A stretch of 41,838 nucleotides of DNA from Atkinsonella hypoxylon (Eukaryota > Ascomycota > Sordariomycetes > Hypocreales > Clavicipitaceae): the NCBI GenBank assembly GCA_000729835.1, contig JFHB01000246.1, forward strand, positions 1-41,838. The letters are read 5' to 3'. Shown in pieces: positions 31,836 to 41,838 of this stretch; the stretch's first letter is position 1, and each line of letters starts with the position of its first letter. The notes below the pieces were generated by a model. That model worked only from the letters and a program-made list of their open reading frames with translations, searched no databases and was not told the DNA's origin. The position numbers were made by a program, and so were the translations under genes.

Positions 31836-33924
31836 ATGACGTCTCACCTCATGGACGCTGCTCATGTCTCTTCAGCCTCGAGCAATGGCAGCGATTCCAA
31901 GTCCAACACGCCTGCGCCTTCAAGTGCCACCTCGAATTCCTCTCAGCACACCGCCGACGACAACTTGACCTGCCGCTGGAATTACTGCAATCAAAAGTTT
32001 GCTAGCCCAGAAACTCTTTATGTACGTACGTTCACGCAAAACCCAAGCTTACTTGGGTTCTGTGCGGGTAAATTGAGTGTTGCTTCACAATGGTTTGACC
32101 ACACTGCAAATGCAATGAACCATGGCGGAGTCAGACGCGATTTTGAAGTGCCCTTGCTAAAAGTTGTCATCTAGGAGCACATCTGTGATCGACATGTTGG
32201 TCGAAAGAGCACCAACAATCTCAGTCTTACTTGCCAGTGGAACTCCTGCCGGACTACTACTGTCAAGAGAGATCACATCACCTCACATATCAGGGTTCAC
32301 GTCCCTCTCAAGCCTCACAAGTGTGATATGTGCGGCAAGAGCTTCAAAAGACCTCAGGATCTGAAGAAGCACGTTAAGGTTAGTACACACGAGTTCCTTC
32401 CTTCCCCACCGTTTATCTCTCTTTTTCATTCGTTTCCATCTTTCTTCTGTCTTTTTTTTTCTTTTCCCTCTCAGTATATCGGGCCTGACAAGCATTTCTC
32501 TAGACTCACGCAGATGACTCCGTCTTGTCGCGCCCTGGCCAAGATCAACAGGGTCTCAACTACAGGACTCAAGGCTCCAAAGGTAGGCCTTGCGCAATTT
32601 CCCGTCTTCAAGAGGCTTTACAGGCTGTGCTGACATCAAGATTCCAGGACCTAGCTATTATGATCACAACGGTCAGATGCGGAGTGGTGGTTTTTCGCAT
32701 CAGAGCCATGGATACTATGCTCCTCAGCCATCCACTGGCTATGGTCTTTACTTCAACCAGCCTCCCATGAACACGCCTCGGGCTGAAAACATGGGCTACA
32801 GTGCAACAGGAGGAGGTGTTTATGATCGTAAACGCACCTTCGACATGGTTGATGATTTCTTCGGCAGCGCGAAGCGTCGTCAGATTGACCCAACCTCTTA
32901 TGCACAGATTGGACGCTCTCTTCTGCCGCTCCACGGTTCACTTTCCATTCCCAACGGTCCTATGGCTGCTGCCGAGCAGTACATGCCTCACCACGCACCA
33001 TCGATGGTTCACAATGGCCCAGCACCAACGCAAAATCCACTGGCCCAACAATATTACTTGCCGATGCCTAACGCTCGTACCCAGAAGGATCTCGTCCACC
33101 TTGACAACCTTCTGGGCCAAATGCAAGACACCATCTATGAGAACTCTAGCCATCTTCACCACGACAACGGCTTCAGCAGTTACCGACACAGCCAGTCACC
33201 GACTGTCCTAGCTCGTGCATCTCCCACCGGTCTCTCGATGCCTGGTGACTACCAATCGGTTTCTGCTGCCAGCATGCCTTCGCCATTGACTGCTATTTCC
33301 TCCACCGGCACTCCAGCTGTTACGCCGCCCTCAAGCTCCATGTCCTACACGTCCGGGCACTCGCCGAGCCCATCAGCCTCGTCCGGACTCTCACCTCAGT
33401 CCCGTCATAGCTCTACCGCCTCGTCCGTCATGTATCCTAATCTACATACAAGTCTCCCTGCCGTCAACCAGGGCTTCGGGCATTCTGCCACTGCAACTCT
33501 TGGACCCAGCTTTGACAGCAGTGAACGCCGCCGATACTCTGGCGGTATGCTCCAGAAGGCTCGCGTTATTCCTCCTATCCGCCCTGCTGAGGAGATAAGC
33601 GGACGAACTACCCCGAAGGCCAGTGACTCGGCCAACTCGGTTGGATCCCCATCATCAGAGTCGGACACGAGCGAGGCCACCAAGGAGCGTGAGGAGCAGT
33701 ATGACCGTTGGTTGGAGAATATGCGCGTTATTGAGACATTGCGAGAGTACGTCCGCAGCCGTCTTGAGCGTAAAGACTTTGCAGAGGATGACAAGGAATC
33801 CGAGCCTCCCCGAAGAGACGGCGACGCCATGGATGTGGATATGAAGAGCCCACCTAGGCATCCCATCGGCCTCTGGGAGGGCAGGTCGTCTCTTTACCCC
33901 CGACTACCCGTTCCCGGGTCTTGA
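31836..33924 (+). CDS. pacC: pH-response transcription factor PacC/RIM101
   Basis: Four exons (31836-32021, 32175-32378, 32504-32582, 32648-33924) give 581 residues. PacC senses alkaline pH through the Pal/Rim pathway and, once processed, activates alkaline genes and represses acid genes in the nucleus. Three C2H2 zinc fingers are complete: Cys46/Cys51...His64/His69 (split by intron 1), Cys82/Cys87...His100/His104, and Cys112/Cys115...His128/His132 (split by intron 2). KRTFDMVDDFFGSAKRR (about 218-234) is a likely nuclear signal and family block. DLVHLDNLLGQMQDTIYEN follows. Two YPXL-type motifs known to bind PalA are present: YPNL at about 419 and YPRL at about 573, near the end. The long middle is Ser/Pro-rich. 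The start fits the family, with a short N-terminal tail before finger 1. Seven GCCAAG sites lie upstream. Confidence 0.95.
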
Positions 33925-35583
33925 ATGGAGCTATATTCCGTACTGCTAGTTTGGGTATATACATGGCTGCTTTGTAACAAGGGAGTGGCAGTCCGGGACT
34001 AGTCTCGGGATGGCGGCGTACATCACAGTGGCTTATTTCGTGTAATTTCTTTCTTATCTTTTCTTTCATTGTACTTCATTCATTACTTGACTTTCCTGCA
34101 TTGGCTGGCGCAACAAGACCATTGCGCGTGACCAACAAGGACGAGTGGTTCATATGGCGATGAATATTTTGCAGAGGCAAAACGAGGTGGTTCAATGGCG
34201 CGAGAGGGATTTTTTTACGGATGATTTGGCGCATATCTAGTGTGGATTTCTGAATGAAAATGAATTTTGAGTATACACTTGTGAGTGAAATGCACAGTGA
34301 GCCTAGAATTGGTGCCAAGGGTGACTCGGGAGTGACCCTGCCTTAAGCATGATATCTATTGTTCCCTCGCAAGTGCCAAAACCATGGATTAATGGGCCAG
34401 TGATTAGTGATGAGCTCAAGAGCTAAGCTGACAAGGGCAATACTAACTAGACGATGAGCGGTTCGATGAGGTGACGCTGAAATGAAGCAAGCATGATACG
34501 AGGGCTGAAAAGCGAACAGCAAATCGCTGCAGAAGCAGTACAGCAGGCCTGGGGTTTTATACAACGGATTCAGGCGTCGGATACGGCACGGCTATCGACG
34601 GCTATTGGACAAGGAAGCTGGAGCATGTACGGAATACGGTACCTTGCCGTTTGCCAGCTATCATCTGCATTCGGAACCGCATCTCGACATATGCGCACGT
34701 CAGCCAGAACGGCCTGTGCTGCAAACAACCTGACATCATTCATACCGCTGTCTTCCTCACGCCTCTATGCTTTGCCTATGATACAGCTGGTCTATACATC
34801 ATGTGCATGTGAGAGAGGTACAGCGCCAAGGAAAGGGTTTTCCATTCCCAGACGCACGTAAACAGAGTATGATGCGGGACTTTTGGAATGCGCCAAGCCG
34901 TTGCTGCATGATCGAGCGGCGGTTCTATTCATGGTGTCAACCATAAGTTCTGCCGGCGAAGACTGCTTCAAGGGTCTTGGTGAGAAGAGCCATCGTGTCG
35001 CCCCTGGGCCAAGAGCGGCATAATGCAAGATGGGTATGGACGAAACATCTTTTTTTCTCTTCTCGTCTTGCGTGCTGACTACGGTCTGGAAGCCTGTCCA
35101 ACCGTCGGCGTGTGCAAGGCGAGGAAGGCGCGTAGTGGCGATGTAGAAGTACCAACTTCAGGATAAAAAGGCCCGTGAATCTTCCCTCATCATGAACCTT
35201 TTCTTCTAGCCCTCTATCCTCCATTGACAGACAAACAATCTCCCTGAGTTTCATTGCCAAAGACTCTCACGAGCTGCTTTCCACCACTGGAAATCAGTTC
35301 GGAACAATTTATCAGCGCCCTCCTCCTTTGAATTAATATTTATCTATCTTTATTTTCTCAAACGATCCTGCTTCTAGTTTCTTGCACTTCCTCAATTCCT
35401 TTCATTCAGCAATCGACGAGCCTAGATTCTACGTACCTTGTTCTTACGGCCTTATCGTGACGGACCAGACGCGGACGATCGCACAGGCATTCTCGATCGT
35501 TTGTGACCTAGCAAACAGGAGCACAGTGACACATACCCAATTCCAAATTCCCCAACCAAGCCCGACCAAGTAACTAACCAAGT
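33925..35583. other. Intergenic region between pacC and the cysteine-module gene
   Basis: 3' flank of pacC, then the promoter of the gene at 35584. GCCAAG sites lie at 34825, 34892 and 35008. The last 300 bases are CT-rich with a TTAATATTTATC stretch near 35332, a possible TATA region. An ATG-started frame at 34493-34861 (122 residues) has no recognisable domain. Confidence 0.5.
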
Positions 35584-36468
35584 ATGCGCTTCTCAATCCT
35601 TGCTGCTGGCATTGTTTGCCTGGTCAATGGGAATTTGGCTCAGCCAGCTCCTGGTTCGCCTGCTGATGCTTGCTGCTGCTGTGACATTAGCAGGAACGTT
35701 ATTGCGTGCACTCGAGCGATCTTGAAGGACGACTGTTTTTGTATCGCGGCGGTTTGCCCTGAAGGGGCCAAAACGGTTTGGGATGATGGCAAGGCTACTA
35801 GTACTTTGAAAGAGGACCGAATGTCCATCTTACCTATCAAGGAAGAAGTTGTTATGACCATCTTGCCGGTCAAGGAGGAAGAGAGAATGTCAAAGTTGCC
35901 TGCCAACGAAGAGAGCCAAATGACCATTCTGTCAGTTGTGGAGATGGGAAAGATGACTGCCATGCCCATCATGCCAGTCAAAGAGACTGGTAGAGTGACC
36001 ATCATGGCTGCTCATGATCCATCACAGCTCGCCAAGGAACCCGGGAAGAGAGAGGTTAACGACAACGCTGAGGACGCTTGCTGCTGCTGCGACATTTCCA
36101 GGGAGGCCGTCAGCTGCTCTCGATCTGTCAAGAAGGATCAGTGCGTGTGTGCTGCCGTCCAGTGTCCCGAGAACGCTCCTAAGGTCTGGGACGATGGCAA
36201 GCCCGTGGGAAACGAGGCTGCCAACACGCCCGCTCCTGCATTGAGCGAGCTCCCCAAGAAGTTCAGTACCGAGGCAATGGGTGTCGAGAAGGCGGCGGAG
36301 ATGACTGCTATGCCAGTTCGCCGATACCCATGCTGCTGCTGCAACGTCGGGATCAGCAAGATGGTATGCGAAGTTCGTGACTTTGACGACTGCGCCTGCC
36401 CAATGGTGATGTGCCCTCAGAATGCCGGCACCATTTTCGTCAAGGCTGCTTCTCCCACGGACATCTGA
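35584..36468 (+). CDS. Secreted protein with three eight-cysteine CCCC modules
   Basis: A single exon of 294 residues that I cannot assign to a family. Residues 1-19 look like a signal peptide (hydrophobic ILAAGIVCLV, cleavage near NLA/QP). Three modules follow, each opening with four consecutive Cys: C30-33, C42, C51, C53, C58; C166-169, C178, C187, C189, C194; C250-253, C262, C270, C272, C277. The spacing is CCCC-x8-C-x8-C-x-C-x4-CP (x7 once in module 3). Modules 1 and 2 both end in VWDDGK. Between modules 1 and 2 (about 79-141) lie degenerate repeats of the type MTILPVKEE, recurring every 11-13 residues; MTAMPV recurs before module 3. Basic pairs precede module 2 (Lys155-Arg156) and module 3 (Arg246-Arg247), fitting Kex2 cleavage. 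There is no membrane anchor. A role outside the cell, such as an effector or surface peptide, is only inferred. Confidence 0.85.
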   Translation: MRFSILAAGIVCLVNGNLAQPAPGSPADACCCCDISRNVIACTRAILKDDCFCIAAVCPEGAKTVWDDGKATSTLKEDRMSILPIKEEVVMTILPVKEEERMSKLPANEESQMTILSVVEMGKMTAMPIMPVKETGRVTIMAAHDPSQLAKEPGKREVNDNAEDACCCCDISREAVSCSRSVKKDQCVCAAVQCPENAPKVWDDGKPVGNEAANTPAPALSELPKKFSTEAMGVEKAAEMTAMPVRRYPCCCCNVGISKMVCEVRDFDDCACPMVMCPQNAGTIFVKAASPTDI

Positions 36469-36533
36469 GAAACTCTCCCCAGCAGACAACTGCCGCACTC
36501 GGCAGGTATCAAAATGATTAATCGATCTTCTTA

Positions 36534-36546
36534 CCCCCCCCCCCCC
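36534..36546. repeat. Poly-C tract (13) followed by poly-T
   Basis: Lies about 65 bases after the stop of the cysteine-module gene, in its likely 3' UTR. Confidence 0.9.
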
Positions 36547-37182
36547 ATTTTTTTTTTTCAGGCCTGGGCAGTAGTAAAGAAAGTAGAGGTACACAATCAG
36601 ATTGTTGGTTTAATGATGAAAACAGATTACGGCTCCATAAGACGCGACGAATTACCGAATGTTTTAGATTGTCTTTGGATCTTGGGTTTTTGTTTTTAAA
36701 TTAAATCATCCTTATTGGATGCAGCAATGGGGTCTCAGCTTGATCATCCATCTTTCGGTTCATTTTTAGTGAAGAGCGGGTTGATAAGCTCGTGCGGAAT
36801 GTGCTAAGCTGTTTCACTCGACCCAACGCCCATTCCAAGCGTAGAAGAGATGAAAAGGATACCTCGGACGATCTGGGGCTGTAGATGAACTGTCCACAGT
36901 GGTTGTACGCCATCGAAGTTGCATCCAGCGGTAGGTATTCAGAAGCAAGGTTGGACTTGCGTTTGCTTCCGTGTGTCGAAAGTTAGTCTATAAAGGTCCG
37001 TCGGCTAAGACGATCCAACTCTACGCTTGGAGTATGAAGCGTTCGTGGTTTGTCTCGCTAGCACTTGTGTCAACTCACTCGGTTGCTCTGAACCTGAAAC
37101 ACTTGTTGCTTGGCGGTAATGGTTGATTTCAGGTTGACGGATGGACGGAGTTGCGTGCTTCTTCGCGGGTGTGCTTCCGTTT

Positions 37183-37400
37183 GCACTATCACTTGATGCT
37201 TGACTTGTGGGTTTTATGGCAGATCTCTGTCGTTGCAATATTGATACAGCTTTAGGTTACATCTTTAGTTCAAGTTACACTTCATGATAAGTCTCATCTT
37301 TACTATAGATATCACTATGCACTTGATCACTTGGCGCTTGACTCGTGGGTTTCATGGCGGATTTCTGTCGTTGGAATATTGATACAGCTTTAGGTCACGT
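37183..37400 (+). repeat. Direct duplication of an 80-90 base segment
   Basis: The segment 37183-37262 recurs at 37312-37400. Shared runs include CTTGACT, GTGGGTTT, ATGGC, TCTGTCGTTG and AATATTGATACAGCTTTAGGT. The copies are in the same orientation, about 50 bases apart, with scattered transitions and a short insertion in the second copy. Confidence 0.8.
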
Positions 37401-38061
37401 CCTCGGTACAGACATCCTCAGTACAAGTCATCTTGGACATGTTCGTCATAAAATCCACTGCTCATCTGCACCTGTTCCACCTCGGATCCGCCCCAAACCC
37501 AGCGAGCGTCTACACCTCTGGCCACCACAGCATGGGTCAGCGCCCCCCTGCTGCTTCCCTACGCGGACATCTGGGTAAGGGGTATATATATATACACGTT
37601 GCGCAGGTTCATGTCTGCCGAGTGGAACTGGGTGGAAAAGGGGACGGTGGAGTTCCGGTGGTCGGAGAAAAAGGGGCGGATGCACATTGATCCGGTTTCT
37701 GTTGCCGTCGGTCGTAAGGACAGCAGTTGCTGTGTTGCATGCATGTTTTCCAAATTCGATGCTTGTTGCCGCACTGGCATGGACGCTACATGATGGGACG
37801 CTGTGTGCGACGCCTTGTTGGCGTCCGGCGTTGATTGCGAACAACTTTCCCTTCTTCTGCGGTATAGAAAGTGCTGGTTGGGCTATCTGGTATGCCTGAT
37901 GTCTGTACTCACGCCGAATGGGCCGGTTTCCACGGTAGCGCCGTGGAGGTACAGGGCTTGTGGAGGTATGGCATGAGAATTGGCATCATGAAGCCGTATT
38001 TGCTGCTGTATCTATTCTATCGGGTTTGTATATTTTTATTAGCTCGGCATTGTCGTTGAAA

Positions 38062-38076
38062 GGGGGGGGGGGGGGG
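38062..38076. repeat. Poly-G tract (15)
   Basis: Fifteen consecutive G in intergenic sequence. Confidence 0.9.
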
Positions 38077-39040
38077 CTCTCACGCGACAAGCACGGCAGT
38101 AAGCAAGAACGAAAACTTGAACCTTGCCGTTGAAAAGGATGGTATATGCCTCTGGAGGAGCAGCATCCCTTTACTTACAGAATGGCCGATGTATCGTAAG
38201 GGTGTTGGATTTGAGCGCGATATTGTGCCTCCCTTTGCAGGCTCAAGTTCAGGGGACTCGGGCTGAATTTATTGCTGGAATAAAATAAATTTTTTTTTTT
38301 TTGGACTGCATGAGTGCAAGTGACACAATGACTCCCTTATCTTCTTATCTTCCAAGGGTATCAAGCAGCCTAAGCACAGAAGGCGGGAAACACAGCGCTC
38401 GTTCCGCCAATGCCAGAGAATAACCACAATCCCAAATACTTTTTTTTTTGCATTAGTATCAGTCTAGTTACCCTAGTGCTGAAAGGCGTATTGTCATGGT
38501 AGCTTGGTTCAGCACTTATATAGCCTGGATGCGAGTTGCCCCGTCTCTGGCGCAAAGCTGACATTGCTAGTCTCCATTACGTACTTTAGTGTTAGACGAC
38601 TTTGCCGACGCGTTTTGGTGCGCAGCCTCGGCATCGCGCCGAAATGATCGCGGCTATTTGTGGATACGGGTGACACTCGGTAGCGATATAATTGAAATTT
38701 TTTCTTTTTTTCTTTTTTTCTTTTTTCTTTTATGTAACAACAGGCCCTGCAGTTGCGCCCAGACTCGCCACTCGTCAGGGGTGAATGAAGCACAGGGGAC
38801 AGGATGCCATGTATGGCCCTGCGACTACCCACATTTTCACCAGCAATTGCATCAGATTTCCCGGCTGTCGGGCTCGTCGTCATAGGCTTAGCTGCAGGTG
38901 GAATTGGGTCCCAAGATGGTGGATGGTGGGGTGCAGCTCAGACGGATTTTGAGGCGTGGGAAGGAACCTTGGCGTGGCTGCCGCTGCTTGCCAACGCGGC
39001 CACACTGAAATGCACACGAGAGGAGGAAATGCAATGGAAT

Positions 39041-39091
39041 CAGATAGACAGATAGACAGATAGACAGATAGACAGACAGACAGACAGACAG
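39041..39091. repeat. GATA/GACA tetranucleotide microsatellite
   Basis: About four alternating GATAGACA units, then five GACA units. Confidence 0.9.
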
Positions 39092-39769
39092 CCTCCGCAG
39101 CCGTAGCCGTTTAGTAATCAGTGACGGAGGGTCGAGGATCTGGAACAACCGTGACTAGGGGTGCGACCGCAGATCAAAAATGAGTAAGCAGCATTGGCCG
39201 ATTGCCGAGCTGTTCCTGTCGAAAGGCGACAAAGGGAGGGAGAAGTCCAGTCCAGAAACAGATCTGGGGCCGACAACGATAAGCAAGGCCAGCTGTTCCC
39301 ATCACGTTTTCGAACCAGTCGGAATCCAGACCAGCGCCAGCGGCCCAGGAATGTTGCAATTTAATAATCTATGTCATTACTTACGATCTGGTAAGAAACT
39401 CACACACAGTCTGTGCTTGTAGTAACGGGTACCTAAGGCTCGGTAAGGCTACCCACCACCGAACCAGCCGAGCGACCGTGATTGGCTATGGAAGTCCCAA
39501 CATGGAACTCGCGCACGATCGAGACTACCCGTCTTACCATAGACTCATTCATTTCGTAAATCAAAGATTATCAAATGCTCGCGCCCCGTCCCCACACAGA
39601 AAGGCATTGCCATGCCGAGCTACTGCAAGGAATTTCAATCAGCGTCATTCGCAAACAACGTGCCGCATCCTGCTGACGCCGAGATCCATGCGTGAAATCG
39701 CCTGCTCGGTACGCCGTGCGCCCATCTGTGATGTGACGGTCGGTCCCTGCTGGGGACAGACGGACGATA

Positions 39770-39783
39770 GGGGGGGGGGGGGG
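39770..39783. repeat. Poly-G tract (14)
   Basis: Fourteen consecutive G in intergenic sequence. Confidence 0.9.
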
Positions 39784-40282
39784 TGGCTGGACGCACTGGG
39801 CTTGCAATGAACCGAGCCGTTGAAGAGAAAGGTAACAAGGCAGATATCCTCGAACCCTTTGCCGCACTTGACTTGCAGGCGGGATCAAAGTGGGTCCATC
39901 GAATTCATCGAATTCCAATCTTGGTCTTTGAAACGGAGTAAAGCTACTGTTTTATTATCTGAAGCCCTACATGATGCTAACGGGAGCTATTTATAGATAT
40001 CTTTTGCTTGCTATATACCCATATGGTAATGCAGATCCCAATGTAAGAACAAGTACCTATAGCGCTTCTTTGGGACTTGTCATGGCCACCCGTCGGCACC
40101 AAGAATGAATTGAAAAGCCGGAGGTCACTAGTGCCGGCGGTGCAAGGCGTGAAGCGGAGAATCAGGTCAACGGTGCCGGGTTTCAAGACGGCATAATAAT
40201 GGGGCAGTTTGGAGAATAGCCGTCGGCCGTTTTTCTTGCGGTCGTGGTTGCTGGGCCGGATATGGCCAGCAAGGGCACGTCA

Positions 40283-40322
40283 GGGGGGGGGGGGTTTTGG
40301 GGGGTTTGGGGGGTTTGGGGGG
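40283..40322 (+). other. Strong G-quadruplex candidate
   Basis: Twelve G, TTTT, then three blocks of six G separated by TTT. This far exceeds the usual four runs of three G with short loops. It is not the TTAGGG telomere repeat and no gene abuts it. Confidence 0.8.
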
Positions 40323-41426
40323 TTTCCAGCCCGTGCTGCGACGCCATTAGGCTTAGCTTATCCGCGTCGCGATATAAGTTTATTGCCATGGGAGGTTTTT
40401 CACGGGCCTTGCTGCTTCTCTGGCCGGAAGTCGAAATTTTGTTGGGGACTTTATCGTAGAGAGCATGCGTGACAACTTTCCATCTACGAGCTGCCGGCAT
40501 GCGTGCGGGTAGCCTCGAGGCTGTTGTCAAGCCCTGCCTCGTGCGGCTAGGGGTTGCGAGATACGCAATTGGACCGCCAGATTGTCAACTTGCCCTCATA
40601 TTAGCCATCGTCTGTCCTTCTGCCCGGCTTCCAATACAAGCCCCATTCTTTTTCATCGGACAGAGTCTGGGAGAAGGAGAAAGAGGGCGGCATCAATCAA
40701 ATTGGCCGACATCCCCACTGCTTCTGTTGTACAGGCCGGTCTGAAGAAAGGCTAGTCAACCCACGTGCAATGTGCAATACATAAAGAGTAACATATTGTA
40801 TTCCGTAATGGACAGTGAGCACGGCGAGGATACCCAGATATCCATCCAAGCAACCAAGCTAGGCTCTGGACACACAGACCCTTATTCGATAAACGACAAA
40901 CGACAAGTCCAGGAAAATCAAGCGAACGAACTTATCCCTAGAAAGCAGGTCGACCCCTCGCAAGTCCCGGCACGTCCCCTGCACAGCCCTTATACCCTAC
41001 CCTGCCAGAAGACTATCAGACAAACCCCTGTCGTTTGTTGGTGTCGGGAAAGAGGCGTTACTCCGTGCATAATGAACGATTCGACCAGGACCAGCTCTGA
41101 CCAGCCCCTTGCCATCATCCGTCAATCTACCATCGGTCTGGTCGGGCGCCCATGTGTCTCCTCGTCTGCCCGTCTGCCGTAGCGGCAGCCCAGCCAGGGT
41201 CGTCGCCCCAAGGAGAATTCTTGTCGCAGACGGCGGCACTCGGGGACATTGATTGGCGGTCGAACTTCTGCAACACTGCAACTAGGTTTCGGCACCATCG
41301 GAGCGACAGCCGGGCCTCACCCCAGCAGTTGAGCCATGGGCTTCGTCCACTCAACTACGGCAGCGATGGCCGAGGCAAGCCACGAGACACCGGGCGGCCA
41401 TCACACACACTCCTCATGGTTATGTC

Positions 41427-41487
41427 TGGTGCGGTGCGGTGCGGTGCGGTGCGGTGCGGTGCGGTGCGATGTGGTGCGATGTGGTGT
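41427..41487 (+). repeat. GGTGC minisatellite
   Basis: About eight exact five-base units (GTGCG register) followed by degenerate GATGTGGT units. Confidence 0.9.
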
Positions 41488-41659
41488 GTGCATGTACACT
41501 CTGTCCGCAGATGTCCGGCGACGCGCGAGAGAAGAGAAGTCGGAGTGATGGGAGACGAAGATAATGATGGACAAGAAAGCAATGATTAGCTGGACTAAAT
41601 GCCGGCGTCGCACGCTTCTGTCCAAGGGTTCGATGCTGGTGGTGCACCCCGTAGTGATT

Positions 41660-41671
41660 GGGGGGGGGGGG
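41660..41671. repeat. Poly-G tract (12)
   Basis: Twelve consecutive G. The window itself ends in a run of at least ten C from 41829. Confidence 0.9.
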
Positions 41672-41838
41672 TGCAGAGGAGAGTTGAGACGCGTTTAATC
41701 CATGCAGCAAATATATCTAATTACCGTCAATACTAGCTAACTACCAGCTAAAGCACACGCACCGCCTGGCTGGTAGCTAGCAGTTAGCAGCTGGCAGCTG
41801 GCAGTTGCCAGGCCTGTACGGAGTATTGCCCCCCCCCC

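Larger units (their letters stand above)
36469..41838. other. Gene-free right end, rich in simple repeats
   Basis: No coding sequence was recognised on either strand in 5.4 kb. Features are the poly-C or poly-G tracts, a direct duplication near 37.2-37.4 kb, a GACA repeat, a G-quadruplex candidate and a GGTGC minisatellite, listed separately. Long frames near 41355-41710 arise from the GGTGC repeat and are not genes. Confidence 0.5.

Noticed and set aside
34493..34861. Plus-strand ORF of 122 codons downstream of pacC
   Set aside because: ATG-started but with no domain, signal peptide or splice context; more likely 3' flank of pacC and promoter of the next gene.
40283..40322. Telomere repeat
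   Set aside because: The unit is GGGGGGTTT, not the TTAGGG of filamentous fungi, and the array is only 40 bases long.
41620..41640. tRNA B-box-like sequence around GGGTTCGATGC
   Set aside because: No matching A-box and no cloverleaf could be drawn around it; other TTCGA sites in the window fail likewise.
41336..41710. Several long frames with repeated Arg-Cys-Gly-Ala-Val or Pro-His-Arg-Thr-Ala
   Set aside because: They are produced by the GGTGC minisatellite, whose unit keeps all frames open; not genes.

Overview
The window is nuclear DNA of a filamentous ascomycete. The evidence is short introns (48 to about 150 nt) with GT donors and CTAAC/CTGAC-type branch points, a PacC pH regulator, a HET-domain relic, fungal-type Ku80, Top3 and Pam18, and long gene-free stretches full of homopolymer and simple-repeat tracts. 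A sordariomycete, perhaps hypocrealean, is likely, but that is inference. No rRNA, tRNA, CRISPR array or virus was recognised.

Layout. 1-3518: gene-poor, with microsatellites. 3519-5015 (+): a PAR32/DUF3602 protein, then the mitochondrial import J-protein PAM18/TIM14. 5377-9853 (-): a Gfd2/YDR514C-like DEDD nuclease-fold protein and Ku80. 10208-10961 (+): a TMEM205-like membrane protein, converging on a 103-residue unknown (11215-11526, -). 12640-13864 (+): a PHO13-type HAD phosphatase, converging on a DUF1295 ER membrane protein (14070-15348, -). 15349-16772: an AT-rich block with TACCTAGG repeats. 16773-19107 (+): DNA topoisomerase III. 22031-23077 (+): an Stb3-like Sin3-binding protein. 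24334-25640 (-): a broken HET gene. About 26-31.8 kb: a large intergenic region with a putative 0.56 kb inverted-repeat element, ending in a dense cluster of PacC-type sites. 31836-33924 (+): pacC. 35584-36468 (+): an unusual secreted protein with three CCCC cysteine modules. 36469-41838: gene-free by my reading, rich in G/C homopolymers, simple repeats and a strong G-quadruplex candidate.

Most genes are unrelated housekeeping functions with no obvious cluster logic. Two of them concern DNA maintenance (Ku80 in end joining, Top3 in recombination-intermediate dissolution) and two concern transcription (Stb3-like, PacC). The clearest regulatory picture is pacC: seven GCCAAG sites within 300 bp, 350-650 bp upstream of its start, suggest autoregulation. 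The most novel-looking gene is its downstream neighbour at 35584-36468. It repeats an eight-cysteine module three times with nearly invariant spacing, and basic-pair sites sit just before modules 2 and 3, as if the precursor were cut into separate miniproteins.

Exon structures were derived by hand from splice signals, frame and recalled family patterns. No alignment or transcript data were available.
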